Shown: in pieces, positions 12,746-12,782 of the stretch
How the letters are laid out: each line of letters opens with the position of its first letter
Numbering within the stretch: position 1 is the stretch's first letter
NCBI GenBank assembly: GCA_016874875.1
Contig: VGTA01000030.1
Span: 1 to 12,782, forward strand
Length of the DNA: 12,782 bases
Reading direction: 5' to 3'
Source: Deltaproteobacteria bacterium
Lineage (GTDB): Bacteria > Myxococcota_A > Bradymonadia > UBA7976 > VGTA01
Notes under the pieces: generated by a model
Told to the model about the DNA's origin: nothing
The model's input: the letters and a program-made list of their open reading frames with translations, nothing else
Database searches by the model: none
Position numbers and translations under genes: made by a program

Positions 12746-12782
12746 CCCTGGCGGCGACCTACTCTCCCACACAAAAAATTAT
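12746..12782 (-). rRNA. rrf: 5S rRNA, 3' end only (partial, runs off the window)
   Basis: Read on the minus strand, the last bases give GTGGGAGAGTAGGTCGCCGC followed by CAGG. This is the conserved 3' part of bacterial 5S rRNA, including the loop E/helix V region (GAGAGTAGG) and the CGCCAGG strand of helix I. The terminal helix ends near 12746-12748. The AT-rich bases at 12769-12782 would be helix IV. About 35 of roughly 115 nt are visible; the 23S and 16S genes are expected beyond the right edge. Confidence 0.87.

Overview
This is a very GC-rich bacterial chromosomal window with strong G/C bias at third codon positions. It reads as Gram-negative: there are lipoprotein and Sec-type signal peptides, a predicted outer-membrane beta-barrel and a succinylase-route DapD. 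The coding style and the many lineage-specific exported proteins suggest a delta-proteobacterial relative (Myxococcota or Bradymonadales type). That placement is an impression from composition and gene style, not a computed result.

Layout. (1) Positions 12-4187, minus strand: a large two-part FAD / Fe-S dehydrogenase of the YdiJ (D-2-hydroxyglutarate dehydrogenase) family, followed 54 nt later by dapD (lysine/diaminopimelate synthesis). (2) 4393-5652: a small membrane-anchored protein of unknown function (plus) convergent with a second unknown protein (minus) whose 3' end cannot be fixed, because no stop codon occurs in any minus frame before it runs into its neighbour. (3) 5653-5861: a control region with a strikingly AT-rich stretch, three 11-bp repeats and a 15-bp palindrome, upstream of a large secreted lipoprotein (5862-7346). 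(4) 7315-9390, minus strand: a MoxR-type AAA+ ATPase and a CoxE-like von Willebrand A protein, coupled end to start. (5) 9565-11069, plus strand: a membrane-anchored protein and a cysteine-rich exported protein, overlapping by one base. (6) 11145-11620, minus strand: rpsU (ribosomal protein bS21) and a small conserved-looking partner, driven by a near-consensus sigma70-type promoter at 11710-11738. (7) 11830-12609, plus strand: a small outer-membrane beta-barrel with a repeat-built signal peptide. (8) 12708-12782: the 3' end of a 5S rRNA gene and its terminator on the minus strand, so an rRNA operon lies to the right of the window.

No gene-free stretch exceeds 300 bases. The largest gaps (4188-4392, 5653-5861, 9391-9564, 11621-11829 and 12610-12745) hold the repeats, promoters and terminator listed below.

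The most unusual theme is short perfect tandem repeats, in or at the edges of genes. Periods are 9, 12, 15 and 18 bp inside or next to coding sequence, and 11 bp in promoter regions. Two exported proteins have the hydrophobic core of the signal peptide made entirely of such repeats. DapD has a repeat-generated loop insertion, and one stop codon sits inside a repeat copy. I found no mobile element, CRISPR array, tRNA, phage gene or defence island. The candidate for a less-described system is the MoxR-VWA pair flanked by exported proteins of unknown function.
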